Part shown: in pieces, positions 8,688-17,742 of the stretch | Numbering within the stretch: position 1 is the stretch's first letter | Layout: each line of letters begins with the position of its first letter | Assembly (NCBI GenBank): GCA_006844765.1 | Contig: SPJV01000100.1 | Coordinates: forward strand, 1-64,000 | Direction of reading: 5' to 3' | DNA length: 64,000 nucleotides | Origin: Alphaproteobacteria bacterium | GTDB lineage: Bacteria > Pseudomonadota > Alphaproteobacteria > UBA8366 > Aestuariispiraceae | Program-made: the position numbers and the translations under genes | Notes under the pieces: model-generated | Told to the model about the DNA's origin: nothing | Databases searched by the model: none | What the model saw: the letters and a program-made list of their open reading frames with translations, nothing else

Positions 8688-9479
8688 TTAAGCCTTCCGC
8701 AGCTCCATTTGGATTGGTCCGTCGGCCAATCCGTTGATGAACTGATCAACATAGTCGTTCCCGGAATGATCAATGTCGGATACCGGGCCGGTCCAGATGA
8801 TCTGTCCTTTGTAGAGCATGGCGACTTTATCGGCGATGCGGCGGGCGCTGGCCATGTCGTGGGTGATGGAGATCGCGGTTGCCCCCACCTCCTTCACGCA
8901 TTTGACGATCAGATCATCGATCACATGACCCATAATCGGATCCAGGCCCGTCGTCGGTTCGTCAAAGAAGATGATATCGGGATCGCCGGCGATGGCGCGG
9001 GCCAGACCGACACGTTTGCGCATGCCCCCCGACAGCTCCGCCGGGCCGAGCTTTCCAACATCGGCGCCAAGCCCGACCTGAGCCAGTTTCTCAATCGCAA
9101 TCTCTTTCGCCAGTGCCCGCTTCATCCCCTTGCCCTGGATCAGGCCAAAGGCGACATTTTCCCAAACCGGCAGGGAATCAAACAAGGCGGCGTTCTGGAA
9201 CAGCATGCCAATGCGGGCGTTGATCTCCTCCCGCTCGGATGCACGGATATGCACCGTCGGTTTGCCGTCGATATAGATTTCGCCCTCATCCGGGGTCAGC
9301 AGGCCCAAGATACACTTCAACGCCACCGACTTGCCCGAGCCTGATCCACCGATCACGACCAGGGATTCGCGCGGCATGACGCTCACCGAATAGCCATTCA
9401 GTACATGCTTGTCGCCGAAGCTCTTACGGACACCGTCCAGCTTGATCTTGGGTTCGATTTTCGGGGTCGCTTCAGTCAT
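8688..9479 (-). CDS. mlaF: Phospholipid-transport ABC ATPase MlaF
   Basis: A 263-residue ATPase of the Mla system, which moves phospholipid between the outer and inner membranes. Walker A GGSGSGKSV, Q-loop MLFQNAALFDSL, signature LSGGMRKRVGLARA and Walker B IIFFDEPTTGLDP followed by ITHD are all present. The LSGGMRKRV form of the signature is typical of the MlaF/Ttg2A branch. It is coupled to mlaE by ATGA. The usual next gene, mlaD, is not downstream; radA follows instead. MlaA and MlaC are encoded about 13 kb away in this window. Confidence 0.93.
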   Translation of the reverse strand: MTEATPKIEPKIKLDGVRKSFGDKHVLNGYSVSVMPRESLVVIGGSGSGKSVALKCILGLLTPDEGEIYIDGKPTVHIRASEREEINARIGMLFQNAALFDSLPVWENVAFGLIQGKGMKRALAKEIAIEKLAQVGLGADVGKLGPAELSGGMRKRVGLARAIAGDPDIIFFDEPTTGLDPIMGHVIDDLIVKCVKEVGATAISITHDMASARRIADKVAMLYKGQIIWTGPVSDIDHSGNDYVDQFINGLADGPIQMELRKA

Positions 9480-10249
9480 GTGGTGAACAACATCTCGGTA
9501 ATGAGATAATTGGCGATCAGGATCAGGATAGACGCAGAGACCACAGCATTCGTAGTTGCCGCTCCCACGCCCTGGGCGCCGCCTTTCGAGCGATAGCCAT
9601 GATAACAGCCCATCAGGGAAACCAGGAACCCGAACGCCCCCGCCTTTATCAGGCCAGAGATCACATCGGATGCCTGAAGGAAGTTCCAGGTATTCACGAT
9701 GTAAATCTGCTCGTTAAAGCCCAGCTTGTAGACGCCAACGACATAGCCACCCATGACCCCCATCACGTCGCCGATCAGGACGAGCAGGGGCAGCATGGTG
9801 ACACCGGCGATCAAGCGGGGGGCAACCAGATATTTGAAAGGATTGGTGGACAGGGTCTCCAGCGCATCGATCTGCTCCGTCACCCGCATGGTTCCAAGCT
9901 CAGCTGCCATCGCCGCACCGATCCGGCCTGCGATCATCAGCCCGGCCAGAACCGGCGCCAATTCCCGAGTGATCGAAAGAACGACAACATTCGGGATCGC
10001 CCCTTCTGCCGAGAAGCGCGCGAAGCCCGTATAGCTCTGTAAAGCCAAAACCATGCCCGCGAACAAGGTCGTCATGCCGACCACCGGCAGGGAGTAAAAG
10101 CCGATATCGATCATCTGCCGCAGGATCAGCCGCGGATAAATCGGCGGGCGCACACAATGTGAAATCCCCGACAACGCAAACAGCGTCAGCCGTCCCGTCG
10201 CTTCCAGAAAGTTCAGGATACCGGCGCCGATGGCCTGAAACGGGTTCAC
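9476..10249 (-). CDS. mlaE: Phospholipid-transport ABC permease MlaE
   Basis: A 257-residue MlaE/YrbE permease with about five hydrophobic segments. Family landmarks include an N-terminal amphipathic helix, the segment ending SLPVVGMTTLFAGMVLALQS, AELGTMRVTEQIDALETLSTNP (the conserved EQIDAL cytoplasmic loop), and GCYHGYRSKGGAQGVGAATTNAVV near the C-terminus. It overlaps alr upstream and mlaF downstream by 4 bp each, so the three are probably made from one message. It would form the inner-membrane channel with MlaF. Confidence 0.93.
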   Translation of the reverse strand: MNPFQAIGAGILNFLEATGRLTLFALSGISHCVRPPIYPRLILRQMIDIGFYSLPVVGMTTLFAGMVLALQSYTGFARFSAEGAIPNVVVLSITRELAPVLAGLMIAGRIGAAMAAELGTMRVTEQIDALETLSTNPFKYLVAPRLIAGVTMLPLLVLIGDVMGVMGGYVVGVYKLGFNEQIYIVNTWNFLQASDVISGLIKAGAFGFLVSLMGCYHGYRSKGGAQGVGAATTNAVVSASILILIANYLITEMLFTT

Positions 10250-11391
10250 GCGGCACCTCCGTCACGGTTGGACACATAGCGGCGCTTATAGCGGGGGCCG
10301 AGGCCGGTCAGAATCTCATATCCGATGGTGCCGGCATCATCAGCCAGTTCGTTGACGCCATAGTCCGAACCAAGCAGCGTAATCGCATCGCCCAGCTGGG
10401 CCTGCGGCACGTCAGTCACATCGAATGTCAACAAATCCATCGATACTCGTCCTGCCATCGCGATCCGTTGCCCATGAAGCATCGCGGATGCCTTGCTGCT
10501 GGCGCTTCTCAGATACCCATCGGCATAGCCGACCGCCACAGTTGCAATGCGGCGGGGCCCATCGGCACGGTAGCCTGCTCCATAGCCCACCGTCTGCGGT
10601 TTGTCGATATCGCGCATTTGAACGATCCGCGCATCGAGCTGCACCACCGGCTTCATCGGGCGCTCGACTGCATTGGGTTGCACCCCATAGATCGCAGCAC
10701 CGGGCCTGATGCCATCGAAGTGCCACTCCGGCCCCAAAAAGGAAGCGCTGGACGCCGCCAGCATCGCGCCCCCGGTCGGCTTCGGCAGGCTCGCCGCCTG
10801 ATCTGCAAAGGCGGTTAATTGCTCGCGGTTCTTGGGATCATCAGGTTCATCAGCGCAGGCCATATGGCTCATCAGATAGCGCATCTCAATGCCGTCGAGC
10901 CGCGAGATATCCTCCGACAACACTTTTACTTCCTGCCAGGGCAGCCCCAGCCGGCACATGCCGCTGTCTGTCTGAACCGCCGCCGGCAAAATTGTTTCAA
11001 CGCTTGCACAAAACCGCTGCCAAGCCTCTATCTGCCCCAGGTCATTGAGGACGGGAAACAGATCATGCTGCGCCATCACCCGGGCCTCACCTGGAAGCAA
11101 GCCGTTCAACACACCGACCGCGTGGTCGAGACCATAACCGGCCTCACTCAACGCCGCCCGGACGCGAATGGATTCTTCCAGATGGGCCGCGAAGAAGAGC
11201 CTGCACCCCGCCTCAGCCAAGGCCTTCACCACCGGCCCGGCGCCAAGACCATAGCCATCAGCTTTCACCACCGCCGAGGCAAAGCCCGGCGCTGCCCGAT
11301 CCCGCAACAGCCGCCAATTGTCGGCGAGTGCATCAAGATCAATCGTCAATTCTGTAGGGCTATTCGTAAAGCCATGCGTTCTATCCGTCAT
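10246..11391 (-). CDS. alr: Alanine racemase
   Basis: A PLP enzyme interconverting L- and D-alanine for peptidoglycan. The cofactor lysine is K43 in SAVVKADGYGLG. The IRPGAAIYG and VGYADGY segments of the barrel and the C-terminal beta-domain (GRVSMDLLTFDVTD) are present. The ATG at 11391 (MTDRTHGF) gives 381 residues, normal for the family; an upstream ATG at 11445 would add 18 unlikely residues. It is the first gene of the packed minus-strand block and overlaps mlaE by ATGA. The 270 bp upstream separate it divergently from the multicopper oxidase gene, and I see no other gene there. Confidence 0.93.
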   Translation of the reverse strand: MTDRTHGFTNSPTELTIDLDALADNWRLLRDRAAPGFASAVVKADGYGLGAGPVVKALAEAGCRLFFAAHLEESIRVRAALSEAGYGLDHAVGVLNGLLPGEARVMAQHDLFPVLNDLGQIEAWQRFCASVETILPAAVQTDSGMCRLGLPWQEVKVLSEDISRLDGIEMRYLMSHMACADEPDDPKNREQLTAFADQAASLPKPTGGAMLAASSASFLGPEWHFDGIRPGAAIYGVQPNAVERPMKPVVQLDARIVQMRDIDKPQTVGYGAGYRADGPRRIATVAVGYADGYLRSASSKASAMLHGQRIAMAGRVSMDLLTFDVTDVPQAQLGDAITLLGSDYGVNELADDAGTIGYEILTGLGPRYKRRYVSNRDGGAA

Positions 11392-11664
11392 GACGCCGAA
11401 GCTAGCGATGTTCGCAGCCCCTGGAAAGACGGGAGAGCACTGCAAAGCCGATCAATTTCAAAACACCGCCCGTCCCTTCTGTCGCAGCCGATTACTATGC
11501 GCTGCAGTGACCCGTTGACGCACCACGTTAAACCCTATCCGATCTTTATTGATGTTCAGGGGATGCCCCCGCTACCCTTCCCATTCATCGTTTCAGATCG
11601 CTGCTAGGCATGCGCGACCGGGGACGGTTCATTCGGTTCTTCATCGAATATAAGGAATCCCGTT

Positions 11665-13074
11665 ATGGACAGGAGAGCCTTTCTCCTAACCGGTGCCGCC
11701 GCGTCGGTCGGTACTGTTGCCGGTGGCGCGATCGGTGCTGGTCTCGCGCTTGGCTCCGCGCCAAAGCCGCTCGAGCTCAAGATCCAGCACGCGCAGTATC
11801 CGGTTTTGGAAACCCCGACCCAGAATATGGTGAGCCTGTCACCAGATGCGCCGCCACCGGTTCTTCGTCTTCGCCAAGGACAGCCCTTCGCTGCCAATGT
11901 GACCAACAGCCTGCCCGATGCCACCGCGATGCATTGGCATGGCATCCGCGTCCCGAATGCCATGGATGGCGTTCCCTATCTGACACAGTTCCCGATCACG
12001 GGCGGTGAGACCTTTCACTACGCCTTCACGCCAAAGGACGCCGGCACTTATTGGTATCATCCACATTGCATGACCATGGAGCAGATGGCGCGCGGACTGA
12101 CAGGCGTTCTGGTCGTTGAGGAAGAAGACCCACCCGGCTTCGATGCGGATATCGCCGTCAATCTGCGCGACTTCCGGCTTAAAGATGACGGCCAGTTCCG
12201 CGAGCTTTACACGAAAAAAGGCGCGGCGCGGGCTGGCACAAAGGGCAATGTCCTGACCGCGAATTGGAAGCAGGCGCTAATCGAGGATGCCCCCGCAGGC
12301 GGTCTTGTCCGATTGCGTCTCGCCGCAACAGACACCACCCGCCACTACAAGATCGCCCTATCCGGGCCGGGCGGCCAGGCTTTGGAAGGTCAGGTCATTG
12401 CATGGGATGGGCATCCCCTGGAAACGCCGCAGGCGCTTCCCCATGCGAAGGCACCAATGACCCTTGCTCCCGGACAGCGCGCCGATTTAGCTTTGAAAAT
12501 GCCGGCTGGCGAAGGGCAGGAAATCGTCGTCGCGACCATGCTGGGCTATCGCGAACACCCGCTTGCCCGGCTGAGAAGCATTGGCGCTGCTCAAACCCGC
12601 GATCTGGCAGAGCTGCATCCGCTGCGCCCAAACCCAATCTCGGTGCCTGATCTGACAAAGGCGGAAAGGCACGAGTTTGTCTTCGGATGGGCGCCGAGCG
12701 GGGATGCGCCGCGAAATGGGCTCTGCGGGTCCATGCCTTTTACCTTTTGGTCGATCAACCGCATTCCCTGGGCCGGCGACGCCGCAGAGGGCACCGGGCC
12801 GCTTCTGACCATGGATTTGGGTAAGAGCTATATCCTGCGTTTCCGCAATGAGAGCCCGAACCAGCACCCGATCCACCTGCACGGCCTGACCTTTCGGGTA
12901 CTGCGCTCCAACAAACGAAGCATCACCCCGCACTGGACGGATACGGTCCTGCTGGGCAAGAATGAAACGGTCGAGATTGCGTTGGTCGCCGACAATCCAG
13001 GCGATTGGGCCTTTCATTGCCATGTCATTGAGCACCAGAAGACCGGACTAACGGGCTATCTGCGGGTGGGCTAG
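11665..13074 (+). CDS. Multicopper oxidase, Tat-exported
   Basis: A 469-residue periplasmic oxidase with a twin-arginine signal (MDRRAFLLTG followed by an Ala/Gly-rich core). All four copper-ligand clusters are visible: HWHG near residue 92, WYHPH near 130, HPIHLHG near 403, and HCHVIEHQ near 453. The last motif ends with Leu at the axial T1 position. This resembles the CumA/FtsP/CopA-like group that oxidises metals or organic substrates with O2. The loop HPHCMTMEQMARGL is methionine-containing but short. There are no copper-resistance partners nearby. A 6-bp hairpin (CGTGTT/AACACG, 13075-13091) directly follows the stop, without a T-run. Confidence 0.9.
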   Translation: MDRRAFLLTGAAASVGTVAGGAIGAGLALGSAPKPLELKIQHAQYPVLETPTQNMVSLSPDAPPPVLRLRQGQPFAANVTNSLPDATAMHWHGIRVPNAMDGVPYLTQFPITGGETFHYAFTPKDAGTYWYHPHCMTMEQMARGLTGVLVVEEEDPPGFDADIAVNLRDFRLKDDGQFRELYTKKGAARAGTKGNVLTANWKQALIEDAPAGGLVRLRLAATDTTRHYKIALSGPGGQALEGQVIAWDGHPLETPQALPHAKAPMTLAPGQRADLALKMPAGEGQEIVVATMLGYREHPLARLRSIGAAQTRDLAELHPLRPNPISVPDLTKAERHEFVFGWAPSGDAPRNGLCGSMPFTFWSINRIPWAGDAAEGTGPLLTMDLGKSYILRFRNESPNQHPIHLHGLTFRVLRSNKRSITPHWTDTVLLGKNETVEIALVADNPGDWAFHCHVIEHQKTGLTGYLRVG

Positions 13075-13250
13075 CGTGTTCGGACAACACGAGAGCCCGC
13101 CCCCTGATGAACAAGAACCCTTTAATTATTCATATTTATTTGGCCAACCAAAAGCGTTAGAGTCTAAGAAGAAGAATGCTCCGCCACCAAAATGTGTCTT
13201 CTCTGAGTTTATCTGAATTTTTCTATCGTGATGATTGGTAGAATGTCAAA

Positions 13251-14168
13251 ATGACCAGGCAAAGTACGAGCGAAAGCACAGATATTGGGGCACTCAAGAG
13301 AGCTTTTATTTTATCACGGAACTTTCTGAAAAGTGGAAGAATTAGAAGTGCGAAAGATCGCGACCTTGAATCAGTAAGATCCACAAAACCAGCAGGAGAC
13401 GTTCTGATTAAACTGGCGTTTGGCAGCATTGCCATCGTTCTCTTTATTGGGCTTCTGTTTGCCGGAGGGCTCACTTTACTGATTAGCACGATTGCGTTTT
13501 TTTCCCCGATTGTACTTGTTTTTATTATTGCAGCTTGCGTGATCTCTGCCGTACCGACTTTTCTGCTTGGTGTTGTTTCTTATCAAAAAAGGATCACAAC
13601 TATTCGCATGCGGGCTGCGCTTGTTATCCCTCTATTCATACTGTTCGTTGCAGGAATTATTATCGATAACGTTTCGCATCCACTTACATTTATGCCTGTT
13701 GAAATTGATGGTCCCATACTCTGGGGGACCGCATCAATTTACATTGTTATCGTATCGCTAGGATATTTGGGATGTATCTACAAAGATGGATTGCGTTACA
13801 AAGGTGATAATGAGGAAACCGTTGGTTTTTTTGCCCATTTTGGCGCATCAGCACTGATGTTCGTTATACGGGATTTGATTGTTCCAATGATACTCGTTTC
13901 TGTATTTCTTTATTACTACGGATGTTATTCAGAATTAATCGTGAATGTCCTTAGCAACAAGATTGCAGCTGGCGTGGACGGGATCCTTTCTTCTTTCGGC
14001 GTCAAAGCCACGCTCCAAGACGCTACAATTGTCGCGAAATCCTGGATTTCATCACACTACGACAGCTTTTCAGAAGAGTACTTCCCGAATTCTTTGAAAA
14101 CTGAAGTAAATCAGATGTTTGATTTTTTGAAGTTTAGCCCTTTCGAGGCTTGCCGGGCGAAACTGTAA
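13251..14168 (+). CDS. AT-rich orphan multi-pass membrane protein
   Basis: I do not recognise this 305-residue protein. It has a polar N-terminal region of about 50 residues rich in Lys, Arg and Ser, then hydrophobic segments at about 55-78, 82-107, 118-138, 155-175 and 200-228, and a polar C-terminal tail. Codon use is clearly more AT-rich than in the flanking genes, with many Ile, Phe and Lys codons, and the flanking intergenic DNA is AT-rich too, which suggests recent acquisition. No partner gene is adjacent: it sits between the multicopper oxidase and an aminotransferase, with about 170 bp on each side. The start could also be further downstream. Confidence 0.6.
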   Translation: MTRQSTSESTDIGALKRAFILSRNFLKSGRIRSAKDRDLESVRSTKPAGDVLIKLAFGSIAIVLFIGLLFAGGLTLLISTIAFFSPIVLVFIIAACVISAVPTFLLGVVSYQKRITTIRMRAALVIPLFILFVAGIIIDNVSHPLTFMPVEIDGPILWGTASIYIVIVSLGYLGCIYKDGLRYKGDNEETVGFFAHFGASALMFVIRDLIVPMILVSVFLYYYGCYSELIVNVLSNKIAAGVDGILSSFGVKATLQDATIVAKSWISSHYDSFSEEYFPNSLKTEVNQMFDFLKFSPFEACRAKL

Positions 14169-14335
14169 TATCCGAATGGTTTCCTCCACTCGGCTACCTC
14201 CAATCGGGCCACGATTTGCTTTACTCTCTGACAGCCCGTCGAATTGGTTGAGAATCTCACCAACACAGATTGCAGATGAGGTTGCATCGGTAGATGCTAT
14301 CTAAGCTTGGTTTTGCTGGACTGGGGAGTTAACAA

Positions 14336-15655
14336 ATGGCACCAGCGGTTCCCGATAAATCCCATAACGCACTGCAATCAGCTGTGCAGGATGTGCAAGA
14401 TCGCTACATCGCGGCCAATCCGAAGAGCCTGGCGCGTTGGGAAGGCGCGCGGGAGAGTATGCCGGGCGGGAATACGCGGACAGTCCTGCATGTCGACCCC
14501 TTCCCTGTCGCCATCGTAAAGGGAGACGGCGCCCGGCTTCATGATCTGGATGGCCATGACTATAGAGACTTCCTGGGTGAGTATTCAGCCGGGCTCTATG
14601 GTCATTCAAACCCGATCATCCAAGCGGCGATCAAAGAAGCCGTCGAAGGCGGGATTGCGCTTGGCGCCCCCAACAGGTGGGAGGCTCAACTATCCGAGCT
14701 GATCTGTGCCCGTTTCCACTCTATCGATCTGGTGCGCTTCACCAATTCCGGGACCGAGGCCAATATGATGGCCCTGGGCGCCGCGCGGGCTTTCACCAAG
14801 CGGGAGAAGGTTCTCGTTTTCGACGGTGGCTATCATGGTGGCGTTCTCTATTTCGGCAATCGAAACTCTCCTGTTAACGCGCCTTTCGATTATGTCTTCG
14901 CAGGCTTCAATGATGCCGAGGGCACGACGGCGCTCATTGAGGCCCATGCGGAAGAGCTCGCCGCGATCCTGGTGGAGCCGATGCAGGGTTCCGCCGGCTG
15001 TATCCCCGCAACGCCCGAGTTCCTGCAGAGCCTGCGCGATGCGGCGGACAAGCATGGGATCGTGCTTATCTTTGATGAAGTCATGACGTCGCGCAGTTCA
15101 TCGGGCGGATTACAACAAAAGCTCGGCATCCTTCCGGATCTCACGACGCTCGGTAAGTATCTGGGCGGTGGGTGCAGCTTCGGCGCTTTCGGAGGGCGGC
15201 AGGAAATCATGGCGCTGTTCGATCCGACAGCCCCTCAGTTCCTCGCCCATGCCGGGACATTCAACAACAATGTCATGACAATGGCCGCCGGCAGCGCGGC
15301 GCTGAGCCAGGTCTTCACCGCAGAGGCCGCCGATGCACTCTATGATCGGGGGGAAGCTTTCCGGGCGCGACTGAACGACATTGCCGCTGCGAAAGGCCGG
15401 GCGATACAAGTCACCGGCACTGGTTCCATCATGTGCTTCCATGGTATCGCTGGCCCGATCCGTGACCTGACCGATGCCAAGGACCCCTTACCCGCACGCG
15501 GAAAGCTCCTGCATCTGGAGCTCATGCTTCAGGGACATTTCATCGCCCAACGCGGTTATATCTCTCTCAATCTGGAAATGACTGAGGAAGATCTGAACGC
15601 CTTCGCCGATACCTTCGCTGCCATTCTGGATCAGCATGGCAGCTTCTGGGCATAG
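14336..15655 (+). CDS. Class III PLP aminotransferase, glutamate-1-semialdehyde aminomutase-like
   Basis: A 439-residue fold-type I PLP enzyme. It has RFTNSGTEANMMAL (phosphate-binding turn), VLIFDEVMTS (cofactor Asp) and TTLGKYLGGG, where K274 would form the Schiff base. The N-terminal SMPGGNTRTVLHVDPFPVAI is typical of the HemL-like subgroup that catabolic aminotransferases share. True HemL normally works in tetrapyrrole synthesis, but here the partner is a flavin monooxygenase 9 bp downstream, so an amine or amino-acid modification role is more likely. Donor and acceptor are unknown. Confidence 0.82.
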   Translation: MAPAVPDKSHNALQSAVQDVQDRYIAANPKSLARWEGARESMPGGNTRTVLHVDPFPVAIVKGDGARLHDLDGHDYRDFLGEYSAGLYGHSNPIIQAAIKEAVEGGIALGAPNRWEAQLSELICARFHSIDLVRFTNSGTEANMMALGAARAFTKREKVLVFDGGYHGGVLYFGNRNSPVNAPFDYVFAGFNDAEGTTALIEAHAEELAAILVEPMQGSAGCIPATPEFLQSLRDAADKHGIVLIFDEVMTSRSSSGGLQQKLGILPDLTTLGKYLGGGCSFGAFGGRQEIMALFDPTAPQFLAHAGTFNNNVMTMAAGSAALSQVFTAEAADALYDRGEAFRARLNDIAAAKGRAIQVTGTGSIMCFHGIAGPIRDLTDAKDPLPARGKLLHLELMLQGHFIAQRGYISLNLEMTEEDLNAFADTFAAILDQHGSFWA

Positions 15656-15664
15656 AGACATCGG

Positions 15665-16915
15665 ATGGATCAGATACCAATAGAGCATGATGTTATCATC
15701 GTCGGCGCCGGCTGGGCGGGGCTGGGTGTCAGCTATCTGCTGAAACAGGCCGGGATCAGCCATGTGGTGCTGGAGCGTGATCAGATCTGCCATACCTGGC
15801 TGACGCAGCGCTGGAATTCCTTCCATATGAACACAGTCAATGTCGCGACCGTCTTGCCGGGCGAGCGCTATGAGGGCTCCCAACCCGAAGGCTTTATGAC
15901 GCGAGATGACTTCGTGTCGATGGTCACCGGCTATGCGCAGCGCCATGCGCTTCCGGTAGAGACCGGCGTCGAGGTTGAATGCGTTCGGCGTGCGGATGAT
16001 AAGCGCGCGGATGGTCGGTTCCCCGACGACGGGTTTGCGGTAGAGACTTCTTCTGGCCTTTACCATGCGAAAGCAGTTGTCGCGGCGACCGGAAATCTGA
16101 ATGTCCCGCGTCGTCCCGCATTCTCCAAAAACCTGCCGGAGACGATCAATCAGATTGATGTTTCCGACTATCGCGATCCGGCGAGCTTGCCGGCAGGTGC
16201 TATTCTGGTGGTCGGTTGTGGGAATTCCGGCGGGCAGATCGCAGAGGATCTGGCACTTGGCGGACGACAGGTCTATCAGTCGACCGGTCGCAACGGCCGC
16301 GTTCCCCGGACCTATCGGGGCCGCGATATCTATCTTTGGCTGGAGGATACGGGCATGTTGTCCAAGCCACGGACCAGCAGTTCCGGCCGTGGCCTAATCG
16401 GCGCCACACACACCATCAGCCTGCAATCCCTCAGCGCCCTGGGCGTAACCCTTCTGGGTCGGCTGGACGGTCTCGATACGGCGGGGCGATTGGCCATCGC
16501 CGACAGCCTGCAGGACAGCCTTGCCTATGGCGATGGCATGTCAGCGGCGCTTAAGGCGGAGATCGATGCCTATATCACCCGTACCAACCTGAACGCGCCA
16601 GACGCCATACCGGAACCGGCAGAAACTGTGGTGCCTATCCTCCCCGATCCACCGATCCGCACCCTCGACCTCGCAGATCACAACATCACCACGATCCTAT
16701 GGAGCACCGGCTTCACAGGAGATTTCAGCTGGCTGCGAGTGCCGGAAGCCCTCGACCAGTCCGGTAATCCGGCTCAAGAAAAAAGCCTATCCACCCCCGG
16801 CATTTACTTCGCCGGCCTGGATACTCTCGAATCCCTCAAGGCAGGCACCGTGCTGATGGTAAAAGAAGAAGCACAACGGATTGCCGACCATATTATTGCG
16901 CGGTTGGAAGCCTGA
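15665..16915 (+). CDS. Flavin-dependent NAD(P)H monooxygenase/oxidoreductase (FMO-like)
   Basis: A 416-residue two-dinucleotide-domain flavoprotein. The FAD site is VIIVGAGWAGLG at the N-terminus. A second Rossmann motif, ILVVGCGNSGGQIAEDL (near residue 180), would bind NADPH. Near the C-terminus, ILWSTGFTGDFSWL matches the ATG-containing motif of class B monooxygenases. Related proteins oxidise amines, sulfides or ketones. It begins 9 bp after the class III aminotransferase and is almost certainly co-transcribed with it, so the two may act sequentially on one nitrogen compound. The 275 bp after the stop hold no recognisable gene. Confidence 0.82.
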   Translation: MDQIPIEHDVIIVGAGWAGLGVSYLLKQAGISHVVLERDQICHTWLTQRWNSFHMNTVNVATVLPGERYEGSQPEGFMTRDDFVSMVTGYAQRHALPVETGVEVECVRRADDKRADGRFPDDGFAVETSSGLYHAKAVVAATGNLNVPRRPAFSKNLPETINQIDVSDYRDPASLPAGAILVVGCGNSGGQIAEDLALGGRQVYQSTGRNGRVPRTYRGRDIYLWLEDTGMLSKPRTSSSGRGLIGATHTISLQSLSALGVTLLGRLDGLDTAGRLAIADSLQDSLAYGDGMSAALKAEIDAYITRTNLNAPDAIPEPAETVVPILPDPPIRTLDLADHNITTILWSTGFTGDFSWLRVPEALDQSGNPAQEKSLSTPGIYFAGLDTLESLKAGTVLMVKEEAQRIADHIIARLEA

Positions 16916-17191
16916 AACCCTGCCGCTGAGAAAGGCTAAAAATTTACTGGACGCCCTTCCCTAGCGACAGTCGCGACTTATGTTTTCAGCACACGTTGTG
17001 ACGGGCAGAGGAAACGCCGAAGTGGTGTTTTTTTAATGTCACTGGAAGAAAAAACTCGAATGTGGTAATGAGGTGCCATAGTATTGCTGCTTGAGCAGTC
17101 TAGCTGGTGATTGAGAGGCTCCTATCCGATGAGCGCTCGTGGTCACACGCAGAAACGGGAGCGCAGACTAACGGTCTAAAAGGGTCATTAG

Positions 17192-17731
17192 ATGGATAGT
17201 GATGAGTACAGCGGATCGAGTGAAGGTTGCCTGCCGCCGGACATAGAATACACATTTTCTGGTGAAGCTTCCGACAAGACGGGCTGGGCCCCAAAGATCA
17301 TTCAGTTTTTGACCTATTGGCAGAGCAAAGCCAAGGAGGCTGCAGGCATTCCGCCGCGTGAGGCAATAGATCCTTTGGATATCATGCCCCTTATGCGTGA
17401 GGTCTGGATGGCCGATATTAACCTGTCCCCTTTCCGCATGCGTTACCGGTTGGTCGGCACGGGTATCACCTATCAAATCGGGAAAGATCCAACTGGCCAA
17501 TGGATTGACGAAGTCTTTCCGACTTATGCCAAATCGTTCATTGAAGCAGAAGCCCGCTTGGTCGCGGAGGAGGACGCTGTTTCACTATACAAAGGCCCAC
17601 CTCTTATGACCGTGTCGCAGGACGTCTATCGGGTTCAGCGGGTAACTGTTCCGTTACGCGGGAAATCAGCACCAATCCTGATGGGCCTCAATCACTATAC
17701 TTCAGCGCTAGACAGCGAACCCGACAGTTGA
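17192..17731 (+). CDS. PAS_5 domain protein
   Basis: A 179-residue soluble protein that is essentially one PAS_5 domain, the family of small alphaproteobacterial PAS proteins. A helical lead containing FLTYWQSKAKEAAGIPPREAIDPLDI is followed by the PAS core (FRMRYRLVGTGITYQIGKDPTGQWIDEVFP) and a terminal strand with GLNHYTS. It lacks any output domain, so it may sense a ligand and act through protein contact; no function is proven for the family. It converges on the periplasmic binding protein gene with 11 bp between stops. Confidence 0.78.
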   Translation: MDSDEYSGSSEGCLPPDIEYTFSGEASDKTGWAPKIIQFLTYWQSKAKEAAGIPPREAIDPLDIMPLMREVWMADINLSPFRMRYRLVGTGITYQIGKDPTGQWIDEVFPTYAKSFIEAEARLVAEEDAVSLYKGPPLMTVSQDVYRVQRVTVPLRGKSAPILMGLNHYTSALDSEPDS

Positions 17732-17742
17732 GCGGATAGTGG

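Noticed and set aside
10819..11607. A 262-codon plus-strand frame over alr
   Set aside because: Antisense to the alanine racemase coding region and without domain features.
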